64,000 bases of DNA from Flavobacterium sp. 245 (GCF_004362055.1 NZ_SNXB01000003.1:248001-312000); one strand, 5' to 3'. Shown: positions 8,053 through 17,810, counted from the first letter of the stretch. A program made the numbers and translations. Notes: a model not told the origin generated them from the sequence alone.

Positions 8053-9654
8053 TTACTTCCCACTTCTTACCAGCGAAACATCATCGGCAAGGCAAAAAGA
8101 ATTTGCTTTTCCGCTGGCTAAAAAACCAACCTCGGCTTTTCCTCCTTTTATAATTATGTTCTTGATAATTATTGTTTTCCAATCCTTATTTTCTTCTTTT
8201 ATTGTAAACTTAAATTTCTTGTCGTTACTTAAAACATAGACCTCGAGATTATCAAAACCACTGCTATTTTTAATTTGGGCGGTTAAAGTATATAATCCGT
8301 CTTCCAGTTTTACATATGGCGAAGATGTTATGATTTGAAATACTTTTCTTTTAAAATTAACTTTATCGCTAATATTCAAACTCTTTTCACCAATTACGGT
8401 TTTTCTTTCAATTTGCGTATTAAAATGATTTAAAACTGGCGAAGTCACCGTATCTAATCCAATTTTATTGCCTTCAATCACTTCGCTTGCCCAGCCTGTC
8501 AGCTGAATCTGCACGGGTTTAACCGGACTCGGAATATGCCTGCGGTCGGCTTCAAAACTGCCGTTTTTTACATAATTGTTCTCTTTGTTTACTTTCCATG
8601 TTCCGGTTTTTGCATCCAAATCCCAAGCGCTAAGCGAATTGAAATAAGGCGTTTTTCCGTCGAAAGAAAGCGGGCACCATTGATTATAACCTAACCCGTT
8701 TCCAGCAAAATCAGACCAGCGATCACCGCAATACACAATCGTTTCCTGTTTGTTTCCTTTTACAGAAAAGAAAAAACCGGTTTGCGAAACATGTGCAAAA
8801 TCGTCTTCGGCACCTTTTGTTATTAGCATTTCATTCGTTGGAAGATATGGACCTCGAATATCATCGGCAACTAAATAATAGGCAAACGAACCATCCCAGC
8901 CGTAAATATTTGAAGCATACATATAATACCTGTTTTTGTATTTGAACATGCAATTACCTTCTCTGCTTTCCCCTTTAAAAATTTGTGTACAATCCAAAAG
9001 ATTCACTTTTCCCTCTTTCATTCCAATTTCAGAAACATAAATTTTGTTTCGTCCTTTCCCATAGGAATAAATCAAATATGATTTTCCAGTATCTTCATCG
9101 GTAAAAACAGTTTGATCGCCAGTATTGCTCGTGCCAATCATTTTTTCCATATTTATTTTCTGATGCCAGATAAATTCACTCGTTGGCGAATCTGCAAGTG
9201 CAATTAATACTTCACTTCCATGCTGTACAAACATGGCGTATTTATTAATTTCTTTCACAAAGGCAACACCTAAACGCCCAACCCAGGTTTTTCCATGTTC
9301 ATTGACTTTTTGTTTGGTCAAAACATTCCCTTCAAAATTCCAGTTCACAAAATCATCAGAGCTGTAGCAGGTTACGGCTTCAAAAGTTGCATTAGGCAAT
9401 GTTTTAGAAGGATCAGCACGATATTGATCGGCTTCGGCATAATGTACGCCGTACCAATAATATTTCGTTTTACCTGTTTTAGCATCAGGAAATTTAAAAA
9501 TCCCTCCGCCTTGGCTGTTTAGCGGTTTTCCGTCTTTTGTATTCCAAAAAACATCATTTTTGATTGTACGGTTTTGCGCAATGTTTTTATTTGATATTCC
9601 AAAACAAAGCATTAGAAGAATAACGCTTAAGGAATACCATTTTTGAATTTTCAT
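8053..9654 (-). CDS. Secreted GH43-like five-bladed propeller glycosidase
   Basis: A 533-aa exported protein with a signal peptide of about 27 residues. Residues 35-350 read as a GH43/GH117-type beta-propeller. The first blade carries NSQGGGIFKF followed by YYWYGVHY, an arrangement close to the AHGGGI / YYWFGE start of GH43 galactanase-like enzymes, and later blades have KYAMFVQ, YYMYAS and GPY motifs. The C-terminal 170 residues look like a beta-sandwich carbohydrate-binding domain. The subfamily and substrate are not certain, and catalytic acids were not assigned. It stands apart from the xylan locus and has a 9-bp inverted repeat directly upstream. Confidence 0.7.
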   Translation of the reverse strand: MKIQKWYSLSVILLMLCFGISNKNIAQNRTIKNDVFWNTKDGKPLNSQGGGIFKFPDAKTGKTKYYWYGVHYAEADQYRADPSKTLPNATFEAVTCYSSDDFVNWNFEGNVLTKQKVNEHGKTWVGRLGVAFVKEINKYAMFVQHGSEVLIALADSPTSEFIWHQKINMEKMIGTSNTGDQTVFTDEDTGKSYLIYSYGKGRNKIYVSEIGMKEGKVNLLDCTQIFKGESREGNCMFKYKNRYYMYASNIYGWDGSFAYYLVADDIRGPYLPTNEMLITKGAEDDFAHVSQTGFFFSVKGNKQETIVYCGDRWSDFAGNGLGYNQWCPLSFDGKTPYFNSLSAWDLDAKTGTWKVNKENNYVKNGSFEADRRHIPSPVKPVQIQLTGWASEVIEGNKIGLDTVTSPVLNHFNTQIERKTVIGEKSLNISDKVNFKRKVFQIITSSPYVKLEDGLYTLTAQIKNSSGFDNLEVYVLSNDKKFKFTIKEENKDWKTIIIKNIIIKGGKAEVGFLASGKANSFCLADDVSLVRSGK

Positions 9655-9655
9655 A

Positions 9656-9684
9656 TTTATTACGGTTAGTTAGTTCGTAATAAA
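9656..9684. promoter_or_regulatory. Perfect 9-bp inverted repeat upstream of the GH43-like gene
   Basis: TTTATTACG (9656-9664) and CGTAATAAA (9676-9684) are separated by 11 bp. The repeat begins 2 bp upstream of the start codon of the gene at 8053-9654. It could be a transcription-factor site or a 5'-UTR hairpin covering the translation start. Confidence 0.5.
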
Positions 9685-9726
9685 ATTATCTAATAACAAA
9701 AAAATTCGCGTCATGTACTATCCTGC

Positions 9727-10326
9727 TTAATAATAGATATTTAGAATGATACTTGTTTTAGAACCATCGATTATTTTTTCGAGCCTTTTAAAAAAAGTTT
9801 CATTGACCATGGGACAGCCGTGACTTCTAGAAATATAATAATCCTGCTCCTGTTCAGGAACTGCAGAATAGGAATGCAAAACGACAGCTCTTTTTAAAAC
9901 ATTGCTATTTGTTTCATCTAAACCTGATAAACGGTACGATTTTCCGAATATTCCGTTATAGGATTTTCCAATTGCGCATCGGCCTAAAGAGGTTGCATTA
10001 GAATTGGGTTCGTTGCTGAATTTCAAATTTCCTGCAATTCCGGTTTCTGATCCACAGCCGTGAGCAACAAGTCCTTCGTCTAAAATTTTATCATTTTCCA
10101 AATCATAAACAAAGAATCGGTTTTTGCCTGATTTGATTTTCATGTCGATAAAAAAAGCGATTTTGGTATTATAAGAAGGACTGGTTTTTATTTTTTCTTT
10201 TACTTCTGCCAGCTGATTATTAAATCGCTCAATATCTGACGCAGTCCAGTTTTCTGTGCCAATTATTGGTTTGGAAGTTCCAAAAAAAGATATCGAAAGA
10301 AATACGATTAAATTGAAAGTTTTCAT
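9727..10326 (-). CDS. Murein L,D-transpeptidase-like protein (YkuD_2 type)
   Basis: A 199-aa protein with a short N-terminal hydrophobic leader. The C-terminal half carries the catalytic core of the PF13645-type YkuD relatives: VVLHSYS (H151), then SRSHGCPMVN with H169 and the nucleophile C171. FVYDLENDKIL and VAHGCGSETG are also typical of this group, which is common in Bacteroidota. The expected role is periplasmic peptidoglycan cross-linking or editing, and the exact reaction is not established for the group. It ends 72 bp before the GH43-like gene on the same strand, but the inverted repeat between them suggests separate control. Confidence 0.85.
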   Translation of the reverse strand: MKTFNLIVFLSISFFGTSKPIIGTENWTASDIERFNNQLAEVKEKIKTSPSYNTKIAFFIDMKIKSGKNRFFVYDLENDKILDEGLVAHGCGSETGIAGNLKFSNEPNSNATSLGRCAIGKSYNGIFGKSYRLSGLDETNSNVLKRAVVLHSYSAVPEQEQDYYISRSHGCPMVNETFFKRLEKIIDGSKTSIILNIYY

Positions 10327-10347
10327 AAAAGTGGTATTTAAATTTTA

Positions 10348-10387
10348 CACCAAACAGTTTCTTAGAAAAACTGTTTTTATTTTGGTG
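10348..10387. promoter_or_regulatory. Hairpin in the leader of the L,D-transpeptidase-like gene
   Basis: CACCAAACAGTTT (10348-10360) can pair with AAACTG (10368-10373) and TTTGGTG (10381-10387), giving an interrupted stem 22 bp upstream of the start codon. A TAAATTTG minus-strand -7-like box overlaps its end (10388-10395). Nothing else is visible in the 357-bp gap 10327-10683. Confidence 0.4.
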
Positions 10388-10683
10388 CAAATTTATTGGC
10401 ACTCGACAAAACCAACACGACCACAAAAGACTAAAAAACAACACATTAAAACTTAAAACAAAATTATTATTGCCTCAAATACTGCTAAAAAGCCTTTAAA
10501 ATAAAGGATTTCCTAATCACTTTTAATTTCAATTCATTTTTATTCAGACCTATTTTCTTTCTTTTATAAACAAAATTAAAACACTGATTAAAAGTAAATT
10601 ACAATAAGAATTTTAAGACTAATACTTTTTTATGTGCGTAATATTATCTAACTTGCATGTAGAAAATTAAAAATCAACACATT

Positions 10684-11781
10684 ATGAAAAAACTTCTATT
10701 CTTTTTTTTAGCAGTTGTGATTAGTTTATCAAGTCAATCTATTTTTTCTCAATCTGGTGACGATGCGCCGGCTTTGAATCTTCCTGGAGATAATCTTGAT
10801 TTATATGCTGTATTAACACTTTTTCAAAAGTCAAAAACTATTGAAGAATTCGAAACTGCATTAAATAAAAAAGAAACAGGAATTAATAATCTGGATTTGA
10901 ATCTTGACAAAAAAGTAGATTTTATAAAAGTCACTACGACAAAAAAAGATAATTCTTTCACGTTTGTGCTTCAGGATGCAGTCAGCAAAAGTGAAACTCA
11001 GGATGTCGCTGTCATTTTAGTAAATAAAGATAAAAACGGAAAAGTTTCTATTCAATGTGTTGGAGATGAAGATCTTTATGGTAAAAATTATGTTATTGAA
11101 CCTAAAAGCACTCCGGCAGTTACTGCAAATCCGGCTTATCAGGGTTCTAACCCTGTTACAGTTAGTGCGCCTGCCACTACTGTTGTGGTCGAATCGGCGC
11201 CAATAGTGCAATATGTTTATTCGCCTGCTTACGTACCTTATTATCCTCCTTATTACTATGGTTATTACCCTCCTTATTTTGCTGCATTTACAGTTCTTGC
11301 TGTTGGTATTTATCGCCATAATAATTGGTATCACGGCGGTTATTATGGAGGACATTACAGTCGGAATACAGTAATTATCAACAATAACAATAGAAACAGC
11401 ATTAATCATTACAATAACAACAGAAACAGATCAAATACAGTCGCTAACAATAATAGAAATGGAAACTACGGTAATCGTGCTGGTAATACCGGAGTTTCTA
11501 ACCGAATGTCAAATAATGGTGCTGGAAACAGGGCCGGAGTATCTGACAGAGCATCAAACGGCGCGGGAAATCGCGCATCATCTGCAAATCGTCCTTCAGC
11601 AGGGACATCAGATCGAAGTTCATCATTTGATCGTCCATCTGCAGGAACATCAAATCGCAGTTCTTCTAACTTTAATTCTGGAGGACGCACCAGATCATCA
11701 GGCGGAAGTAGTTTTAGTGGCGGAGGCGGTGGCTTTCATGGCGGTGGCGGCGGTTTTGGCGGCGGCGGACGAAGACGCTAA
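10684..11781 (+). CDS. Secreted Tyr/Pro- and Asn/Gly-rich protein of unknown function
   Basis: A 365-aa protein with a signal peptide (cleavage near residue 22, SIFSQ). Residues 30-145 form a folded-looking domain (AVLTLFQKSKTIEEFE, DFIKVTTTKKD, VAVILVNKDKNGKVSIQCVGDEDLYG). This is followed by a Tyr/Pro-rich stretch (about 175-205) with one hydrophobic patch, an Asn/Arg/Ser-rich region (225-340) and a Gly-run tail ending in arginines. I do not recognise the family. The composition suggests a cell-surface or envelope protein, perhaps nucleic-acid or polysaccharide binding. It is monocistronic and ends at a strong bidirectional terminator. Confidence 0.8.
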   Translation: MKKLLFFFLAVVISLSSQSIFSQSGDDAPALNLPGDNLDLYAVLTLFQKSKTIEEFETALNKKETGINNLDLNLDKKVDFIKVTTTKKDNSFTFVLQDAVSKSETQDVAVILVNKDKNGKVSIQCVGDEDLYGKNYVIEPKSTPAVTANPAYQGSNPVTVSAPATTVVVESAPIVQYVYSPAYVPYYPPYYYGYYPPYFAAFTVLAVGIYRHNNWYHGGYYGGHYSRNTVIINNNNRNSINHYNNNRNRSNTVANNNRNGNYGNRAGNTGVSNRMSNNGAGNRAGVSDRASNGAGNRASSANRPSAGTSDRSSSFDRPSAGTSNRSSSNFNSGGRTRSSGGSSFSGGGGGFHGGGGGFGGGGRRR

Positions 11782-11804
11782 TCAAAACTGTATTTCATAA
11801 AAAC

Positions 11805-11851
11805 AAAAAAATATAGATTGGATAAAGATTTTTATCCAATCTATATTTTTT
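11805..11851. terminator. Bidirectional intrinsic terminator
   Basis: A near-perfect 20-bp stem (11805-11825 / 11831-11851, core ATATAGATTGGATAAA) with a 5-nt loop and A/T runs on both sides lies between two convergent genes and can serve both. Confidence 0.9.
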
Positions 11852-11859
11852 AAATAGTA

Positions 11860-12330
11860 TTATTTATCTGAAACACTCATATCTCTTACGCAGACATATT
11901 TCCCATCTCTCTTTACAAACAAACTCATATAGCTTCCTGTGTTTACAATTGTTTTTGTCGAATCTGTAACTTCAAAAGCACCTGTTTCAACCACTTGATT
12001 TCCATCATCTGAAACAAAAATTTCGCCTGTTTTAAATGCAATTTGGTTGGATGAAGAGCCTACATTAGCTTTCAAAAATTCAGCAATATTAGCTTTCCCA
12101 ACTAAAGGAGCGTGATTTTGATAATAACTGATAGCATCATCTGCATAATAACCGATCTTTTTAAGCTCTCCCGAATTATAGACCTCTGCAAATTCATCTT
12201 CTTTAGCCTGGATTTCTTTTTTTATCGCTTCTTTATCAACCACAACAGGTTCTTCCTTTTTTGTATTGCAGGCAAAGACAGAAGTTAAAATACCTAACAA
12301 TAAAACTCCCTTTAAGATGTTGTTTTTCAT
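11860..12330 (-). CDS. DUF4440/SnoaL-like lipoprotein
   Basis: A 156-aa protein with a lipoprotein signal (LTSVFAC, Cys at about 21). Its single domain (about 33-155) looks like the NTF2/SnoaL fold: KEDEFAEVYNSGELKKIGYYADDAISY, PLVGKANIAEFLK, GAFEVTDS, and a closing GSYMSLFVKRDGKYVCVRD. Such proteins are often annotated DUF4440. No catalytic role can be inferred. It is probably anchored in the periplasm-facing leaflet or the outer membrane. Confidence 0.8.
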   Translation of the reverse strand: MKNNILKGVLLLGILTSVFACNTKKEEPVVVDKEAIKKEIQAKEDEFAEVYNSGELKKIGYYADDAISYYQNHAPLVGKANIAEFLKANVGSSSNQIAFKTGEIFVSDDGNQVVETGAFEVTDSTKTIVNTGSYMSLFVKRDGKYVCVRDMSVSDK

Positions 12331-12735
12331 ATATTTAAAGTTTTAAAACTATACCTTAAAAGTACTTATAAAAATTAAAATATCAAGTTTTTTCGCATAA
12401 AATATTATAACATAGGATCTAAAATTTTAAAAACATTTTATTATATTTAAATGAATTACAGCAACTTATAGCAAATCATAGCTTTATAGCTGTATTTTGA
12501 ATGCAATGAGCACAAGTTATTGGACTAATATGTATTCTTTGTCAAAAAAATAGCCATATATTAGCAGTACAAAAAGCTTATTATTAATAACAATTTAACC
12601 AAAGGCTTGTTTATCTAACAAAAATCTTGGTTATAGATTAGCAAATCAACTGAATTACATTGACTTATAAATGAATCATTGGTATCAGTTTTTTCGAAGA
12701 AAATACGCTTAAGATAATTTTACCCCATTTATAAA
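12331..12735. other. 405-bp AT-rich intergenic region, no gene seen
   Basis: Divergent promoter region between the DUF4440-like lipoprotein and the response regulator. I found no convincing TAnnTTTG box with a -33 partner, no repeat family shared with the rest of the window and no coding potential. Confidence 0.6.
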
Positions 12736-13185
12736 ATGAATAAACCAAATTACAATATTTTACTTGCAGATGATGACGATGATGACTGCTCTTTTTTTAA
12801 AGAAGCACTTGATGAATTAAATCTTCCGGTAACTCTTGTAACTGTTCACGACGGAGTACAATTAATGGATTATTTAAAAGCAAATTCTCCTGATAATTTG
12901 CCAGATATACTTTTTCTTGATCTTAACATGCCCCGCAAAAATGGTCATGAATGTTTGAAAGAAATCAAGGAAGTTAATGCGTTTGATGTCCTGCCTATTA
13001 TTATTTTTTCGACTTCTTTAGATGTTGAAATTGTTGATTTGATGTATCAAAAAGGAGCAACACATTATATACGAAAACCCGGCGAATTTTCTAAGCTAAA
13101 AGCTGTAATCAGCAATGCTTTGAGTACAACTGTCGAAAATAATCTTAAACAGCCTGCACGAGAGCAATTTGTTCTTCAGCCGTAA
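12736..13185 (+). CDS. Single-domain response regulator (Rcp1-like)
   Basis: A 149-aa stand-alone receiver domain. The acidic pocket is ADDDDDD near residues 11-16, the phospho-acceptor Asp lies in ILFLDLNMP, the conserved Thr/Ser in IIFSTS, and the Lys in IRKPGEF. There is no output domain, so it should work by protein-protein contact or phosphorelay. It lies 14 bp upstream of the multi-PAS histidine kinase and is very likely its partner. This pairing is common in Bacteroidota light or redox sensing and chemotaxis-like relays. Confidence 0.92.
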   Translation: MNKPNYNILLADDDDDDCSFFKEALDELNLPVTLVTVHDGVQLMDYLKANSPDNLPDILFLDLNMPRKNGHECLKEIKEVNAFDVLPIIIFSTSLDVEIVDLMYQKGATHYIRKPGEFSKLKAVISNALSTTVENNLKQPAREQFVLQP

Positions 13186-13199
13186 ATCTTTTTTAAGGA

Positions 13200-16100
13200 A
13201 TGAGCCAGATTAACAAGGAACATTATTTTATAGCCGATGGCGGTGAAATGGGCGAATTAATACGATCCAAAGACTGGAGCAAAACCTCTTTAGGTAATCC
13301 AGATTTATGGCCTCAAAGTCTTCAAACAATGACTTCGGTAATACTCAACAATCCTTTCGGAATGTATATTGCCTGGGGAGATGATTTTACGCAGATTTAC
13401 AACGATGCTTTTCGCCCTATTTTAGGCGCAACAAAACATCCTGATGCTTTAGGAATCAGTTCACGAGAAACATTTTCAGAAATTTGGGATACAATTGGTC
13501 CTATGTTCACAGATGTTATGGAAGGAAAACCAGTTAGTTTTCCCGACTTGATGGTTGTTTTAAATAGAAATGGCTATGACGAAGAATGCTATTTTGACTT
13601 TTCATACAGTCCAATTAAAAAAGAAGATGGCGAAGTTGGCGGTATTCTAGTAACTGTAATTGAAACCACAGAAAAGAAAAAAGTATCTGAAGCTTTAAAA
13701 CAAAGCAATGCAAGATTTATAAATAACATCATGCAGGCACCTGTTGCTATGTGCATTTTTAGAGGCGAAAACCATACGGTAGAAATTGCAAATGATCAAA
13801 TGATTCAGTTGTGGGGAACAACACTTGAAAAAGTAATCAATAAACCTATTTTTGAAGCATTGCCGGAAGCGCAAAACCAAAATTTGGAAATTTTGCTGGA
13901 TAATGTTTATATAACTGGTGAAAAATTTATTGCCAATGAACATCCGGTTAAATTACCTCGAAATGGAAAAACCGAAACAACTTACCTTAATTTTGTTTAT
14001 GAAGCGCTTAGAGAGGCTGATGGTACAATTTCTGGTGTTGCAGGTGTAGCAATTGAAGTTACTCCACAAGTTTTAGCTCGTACAAAAATTGTAGAAAGTG
14101 AACAAAAAATAAGACAATTAGTAGAGAATGCACCTTTTCCTATTGGTGTATATGTTGGAAAAGAAAAACGAATTGAACTCGCCAATCAATCTATTATGGA
14201 TGTTTGGGGAAAAGGAAATGATGTAGTTGGAAAATTATACACCGAAATTTTACCGGAACTGGATAACCAATTGGTTTTTGATCAAATCAGTCATGTTTAT
14301 GAAACCGGTGAATCTTTTCATAGTAAGAATACGCGTATTGACATTACGATCAATGGCATATTAGAAACTTTTTATTTTGACTATAGCTTTACGCCATTGT
14401 ATGATATAAATGGAAACATTTACGGCGTAATGAACACTGCCGCAGAAACAACGAATCTAAACCTCGCAAAGAAAAGAATAGAAGAAAACGAACAGAACTT
14501 ACGAAGTATGGTTTTGGAATCTCCAATTGGTGTTTGCGTACTGGATGCCAAAACTTTAGTTAGTGAAATTGTAAATGACAGTTTTATTGAAGTTGCCGGA
14601 AAATCATATGAAGAAATCGCAGGGAAACATTACTGGGATGCCTTTGCAGAAGCAAAACCTTATTACGAAGAAGCGCTTCAAAAGGTAATCGACGAAGGTC
14701 ATCCTTATTATGCTAATGAAGCAGCAATGATGCTTATCAGACATGGTAAAGAAGAAATTATATATGTAACTTTTGTTTATGCTCCACTTAAAAATACAGA
14801 AGGAAAAGTAACCAAAGTAACGGTCTGGGTACTTGACAATACGGCACAGGTAAAAGCAAGAAAAGAAATTGAAGAAGCTGATAAACGTTTTCGAAACACA
14901 GTAAAACAAGCTCCTATTGGAATTACAATTTTACGTGGTTCTAATTATATGGTCGAAATGGCCAACGAAGCCTATTTGAAACTAGTTGACAGAGAAGAAA
15001 ACACTTTTGTAGGCAAACCATTATTTGATTCTTTACCAGAAGTTGAGGAATCAGTAACCTCTCTTTTAAATGGTGTATTCACTACTGGTATTCCTTTCCA
15101 TGGATACGAAGTGCCAATTCCGTTAAAACGTTATGGAAAATTAGAAATTTCCTACTTTGATTTTTTATATTCTCCATTAAAAGAAGAAGATGGAACTATT
15201 TCAGGAATAATTGTAACCGTTACAGAAGTCAGCGAAAAAGTTGAGGTTCGAAAAGAAATAGAGCAAAATGAAGAACGACTAAAAATTATAGTAGAAGCCA
15301 GTGAATTAGGAACTTGGGAATTAAATGTAAAAACCAGAGAACCTATTTATTCTCATCGCTATCTTGAAATTGTTGGTGGTTATAAAGAGAATGAAAAATT
15401 AACCCACGACCAATTGCTAAAACATCTTCATCCAGATGATATGCACATTCGAAATAAAGCTTTTAAAGAGGCTCTTACATCAGGCTATTTAAATTATGAA
15501 GCCAGAACAATCTGGATTGATGGTTCAATTCATTGGATGGAAGGCAAAGGAAAACTTTTTTACGATGAAGACAATAAACCTGAAAAGTTAATTGGAACAA
15601 TCAGAGATATTACGGATGAAAAAAATCATCAGCAAGAGCTGGAAGAAAGCGAGAAACGTTTTCGATCTTTAGCAGAAAGTATTCCGCAATTAATTTGGGA
15701 AACAGACGAAAAAGGGAATTCCTTATTTGCTTCTGGAAAATGGTTTGAATACACCGGAATTTATCCAAAAGGAGAAGAAGAATGGAGAAGCATGATTCAT
15801 CCTGAAGATTACCAAGAAAATGCAAAAATCTGGAGTCATTGCCTAAAAACAGGAGAAGTATACCGATGTGATGTCCGCATTAAAAGATTTGACGGAAATT
15901 ATAGATGGCATGCCGTTATTGGTGAGCCCGTTTTTAACGAAGAAAATAAAATCATTAAATGGGTGGGCGCTTTTACTGATATTCATACCGAAAAGGCATT
16001 TACCAATGAGCTTGAACAGCAAGTTATCGCAAGAACAAAAGAGCTGATTCTGATGAATGAATCGCTGAGAAAAAGCGAAGAACGCTATCATTTAATGGTT

Positions 16101-17210
16101 GAAGAAGTTCAGGATTATGCCATTTTATACCTCAATCACGAAGGAATTGTAGAAAATTGGAATCTGGGCGCCCAAAAAATAAAAGGCTACAAAGCCGAAG
16201 AAATTATCGGAAAAAGCTTCTCTGAATTTTATACCGAATCTGACCGAAAAAATAATCTGCCACAAACACTGCTGCATCTTGCAATTGAAAAAGGAAAAGC
16301 AAAACAAGAAGGATGGCGCATTCGTAAAGATGGAAGCTTGTTTTGGGCTAGTGTTACCATCACAGCCATTCATAACAAAAAAAATCAGGTTATTGGGTTT
16401 TCAAAAGTAACACATGACCTGACGGAGAAAAAAACAGCTGATGACAAACTGAAATTAAATGCGTTAGAATTAGAGCAGAAAAACAAAGAACTTGAAAAAA
16501 TGAATCAGGAACTTCAGTCGTTTGCTTACATTTCAAGTCACGATTTGCAGGAACCGCTTCGAAAAATCCAGACTTTTGCAACGCAGATTATGGAAAAAGA
16601 ATCTGAAAATTTATCGGATTATGGAAAGGATAAATTTCAGCGAATGCAAAACGCAGCGCAACGAATGCAGACACTTATTAACGACCTGCTTTCCTACTCA
16701 AAAACAAATATTCAAGAAAGAGTTTTTGAAAAAACTAATATTGGCACAATTATCAACGAAGTCTGCGATGATTTAAAAGAAGAAATTGAACAAAAAAATG
16801 CGACAGTTGAGATTTTAGAAAATTGCGAAGCCAATATTATTCCGTTTCAATTCAGACAGCTTTTATACAATTTAGTCAGCAATTCACTTAAATTCTCCTA
16901 TCTTGAAAATCCGATTGTGGTCAAAATTAGCAGCGAAATTGCCAAAGGATCTGTTTTAGAAAATGAAAAATTAGATGCCGAAAAAACATATTGCCATATC
17001 AGAATTCAAGACAACGGAATTGGTTTTGAACAGCAGTATAGTTCAAAAATATTTGAAGTTTTTCAGCGACTGCATGGAAAACTCGAATACACTGGAACCG
17101 GAATTGGACTGGCAATTGTAAAAAAAATTGTCGACAATCATAACGGAATTATCACAGCCAAAGGAGAATTGAATAAAGGCGCTACTTTTGATATTTATCT
17201 TCCAGTTTAA
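13200..17210 (+). CDS. Multi-PAS histidine kinase
   Basis: A 1336-aa cytoplasmic-looking sensor kinase with no clear signal peptide or transmembrane helix. About eight PAS/PAC repeats run from residue 20 to 1080. The repeated signs are FxxS/APIG, YFDFxYSPLKxxDG, and GTIRDITDEKxxQQELEESEKRFR-type linkers. A HisKA H-box follows: SSHDLQEPLRKIQTF, with H1114. The HATPase_c domain has RQLLYNLVSNSLKFS (N-box), DNGIGFEQQY (G1) and TGTGIGLAIVKKI (G2). The receiver at 12736 is the probable partner. No cofactor-binding Cys of a LOV domain or bilin site was recognised, so the signal is unknown. Confidence 0.93.
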   Translation: MSQINKEHYFIADGGEMGELIRSKDWSKTSLGNPDLWPQSLQTMTSVILNNPFGMYIAWGDDFTQIYNDAFRPILGATKHPDALGISSRETFSEIWDTIGPMFTDVMEGKPVSFPDLMVVLNRNGYDEECYFDFSYSPIKKEDGEVGGILVTVIETTEKKKVSEALKQSNARFINNIMQAPVAMCIFRGENHTVEIANDQMIQLWGTTLEKVINKPIFEALPEAQNQNLEILLDNVYITGEKFIANEHPVKLPRNGKTETTYLNFVYEALREADGTISGVAGVAIEVTPQVLARTKIVESEQKIRQLVENAPFPIGVYVGKEKRIELANQSIMDVWGKGNDVVGKLYTEILPELDNQLVFDQISHVYETGESFHSKNTRIDITINGILETFYFDYSFTPLYDINGNIYGVMNTAAETTNLNLAKKRIEENEQNLRSMVLESPIGVCVLDAKTLVSEIVNDSFIEVAGKSYEEIAGKHYWDAFAEAKPYYEEALQKVIDEGHPYYANEAAMMLIRHGKEEIIYVTFVYAPLKNTEGKVTKVTVWVLDNTAQVKARKEIEEADKRFRNTVKQAPIGITILRGSNYMVEMANEAYLKLVDREENTFVGKPLFDSLPEVEESVTSLLNGVFTTGIPFHGYEVPIPLKRYGKLEISYFDFLYSPLKEEDGTISGIIVTVTEVSEKVEVRKEIEQNEERLKIIVEASELGTWELNVKTREPIYSHRYLEIVGGYKENEKLTHDQLLKHLHPDDMHIRNKAFKEALTSGYLNYEARTIWIDGSIHWMEGKGKLFYDEDNKPEKLIGTIRDITDEKNHQQELEESEKRFRSLAESIPQLIWETDEKGNSLFASGKWFEYTGIYPKGEEEWRSMIHPEDYQENAKIWSHCLKTGEVYRCDVRIKRFDGNYRWHAVIGEPVFNEENKIIKWVGAFTDIHTEKAFTNELEQQVIARTKELILMNESLRKSEERYHLMVEEVQDYAILYLNHEGIVENWNLGAQKIKGYKAEEIIGKSFSEFYTESDRKNNLPQTLLHLAIEKGKAKQEGWRIRKDGSLFWASVTITAIHNKKNQVIGFSKVTHDLTEKKTADDKLKLNALELEQKNKELEKMNQELQSFAYISSHDLQEPLRKIQTFATQIMEKESENLSDYGKDKFQRMQNAAQRMQTLINDLLSYSKTNIQERVFEKTNIGTIINEVCDDLKEEIEQKNATVEILENCEANIIPFQFRQLLYNLVSNSLKFSYLENPIVVKISSEIAKGSVLENEKLDAEKTYCHIRIQDNGIGFEQQYSSKIFEVFQRLHGKLEYTGTGIGLAIVKKIVDNHNGIITAKGELNKGATFDIYLPV

Positions 17211-17317
17211 TATTAACAAAAAATTATATTCGCACCGATTTTTTCAACTTAAATAAAATTATATTTTTATGAAAAAATACTAGTTGAAATAAAACTGAAA
17301 GCAGAACTCTTTTTATA

Positions 17318-17710
17318 ATGAAAAAACTTTTTTTTATACTGCCAATGCTGTTTTTTGCGTCAGCAATTTTTGCACAAAGCCAAGATCCTTCATCGAAGCG
17401 TATTTTAGGAAATTGGTTTTCTAACACAAACCGAAGCACAAAATGGATTTTTACTCAGGACGGAAGAGTTTACAATTACGACAAAGACATCATGAAAGTG
17501 ATGTACAAATATACGATATCGCACAGCTGTCAAAACAATTCTGATGATACCAGTGAATTTGTAACATTAAGAGACAAGGACGGAGATGAATATTGCTTTA
17601 AAATAAATGCTGTAAATGAAAACAAAAATGGTGTTTTATCGCTTACCAATATGAGCAATATGCAGCCACTTATTTTTGTAAACGATGTGAATTTAAAAAT
17701 TGCGCAATAG
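17318..17710 (+). CDS. Small secreted lipocalin-like protein
   Basis: A 130-aa protein with a clear signal peptide (cleavage near SAIFAQ). The mature part begins KRILGNWFSN and has several short amphipathic strands (KWIFTQDGRVYNYD, EYCFKINAV, GVLSLTNM), as in the small lipocalin-like or DUF4488-type proteins of Bacteroidota. The family is not certain. It lies 107 bp after the kinase gene and is probably separately expressed. Confidence 0.7.
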   Translation: MKKLFFILPMLFFASAIFAQSQDPSSKRILGNWFSNTNRSTKWIFTQDGRVYNYDKDIMKVMYKYTISHSCQNNSDDTSEFVTLRDKDGDEYCFKINAVNENKNGVLSLTNMSNMQPLIFVNDVNLKIAQ

Positions 17711-17717
17711 TAGAGAA

Positions 17718-17759
17718 GAGGAAAGAGGAAAGAGGAAAGAGGAAAGAGGAAAGAGGAAA
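17718..17759. repeat. Six tandem copies of GAGGAAA
   Basis: A 7-bp unit, GAGGAAA, is repeated six times without interruption 8 bp after the stop codon of the lipocalin-like gene. It may vary in copy number by slippage. Being intergenic and downstream of a gene, it has no obvious phase-variation role. Confidence 0.8.
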
Positions 17760-17810
17760 GAAGAAAGAAAGTTTTCTAGTTCTTATTTCTCTATCTCATA
17801 ATTTTAAAAG

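Noticed and set aside
11459..11800. 113-aa frame overlapping the Gly/Asn-rich protein
   Set aside because: It is a +1 shadow of low-complexity repeats. The frame at 10684-11781 has a signal peptide and a folded domain.
17718..17759. Tandem GAGGAAA units as a CRISPR or phase-variable array
   Set aside because: The units are contiguous 7-mers without spacers and lie downstream of a gene, so neither CRISPR nor a promoter-length switch fits.
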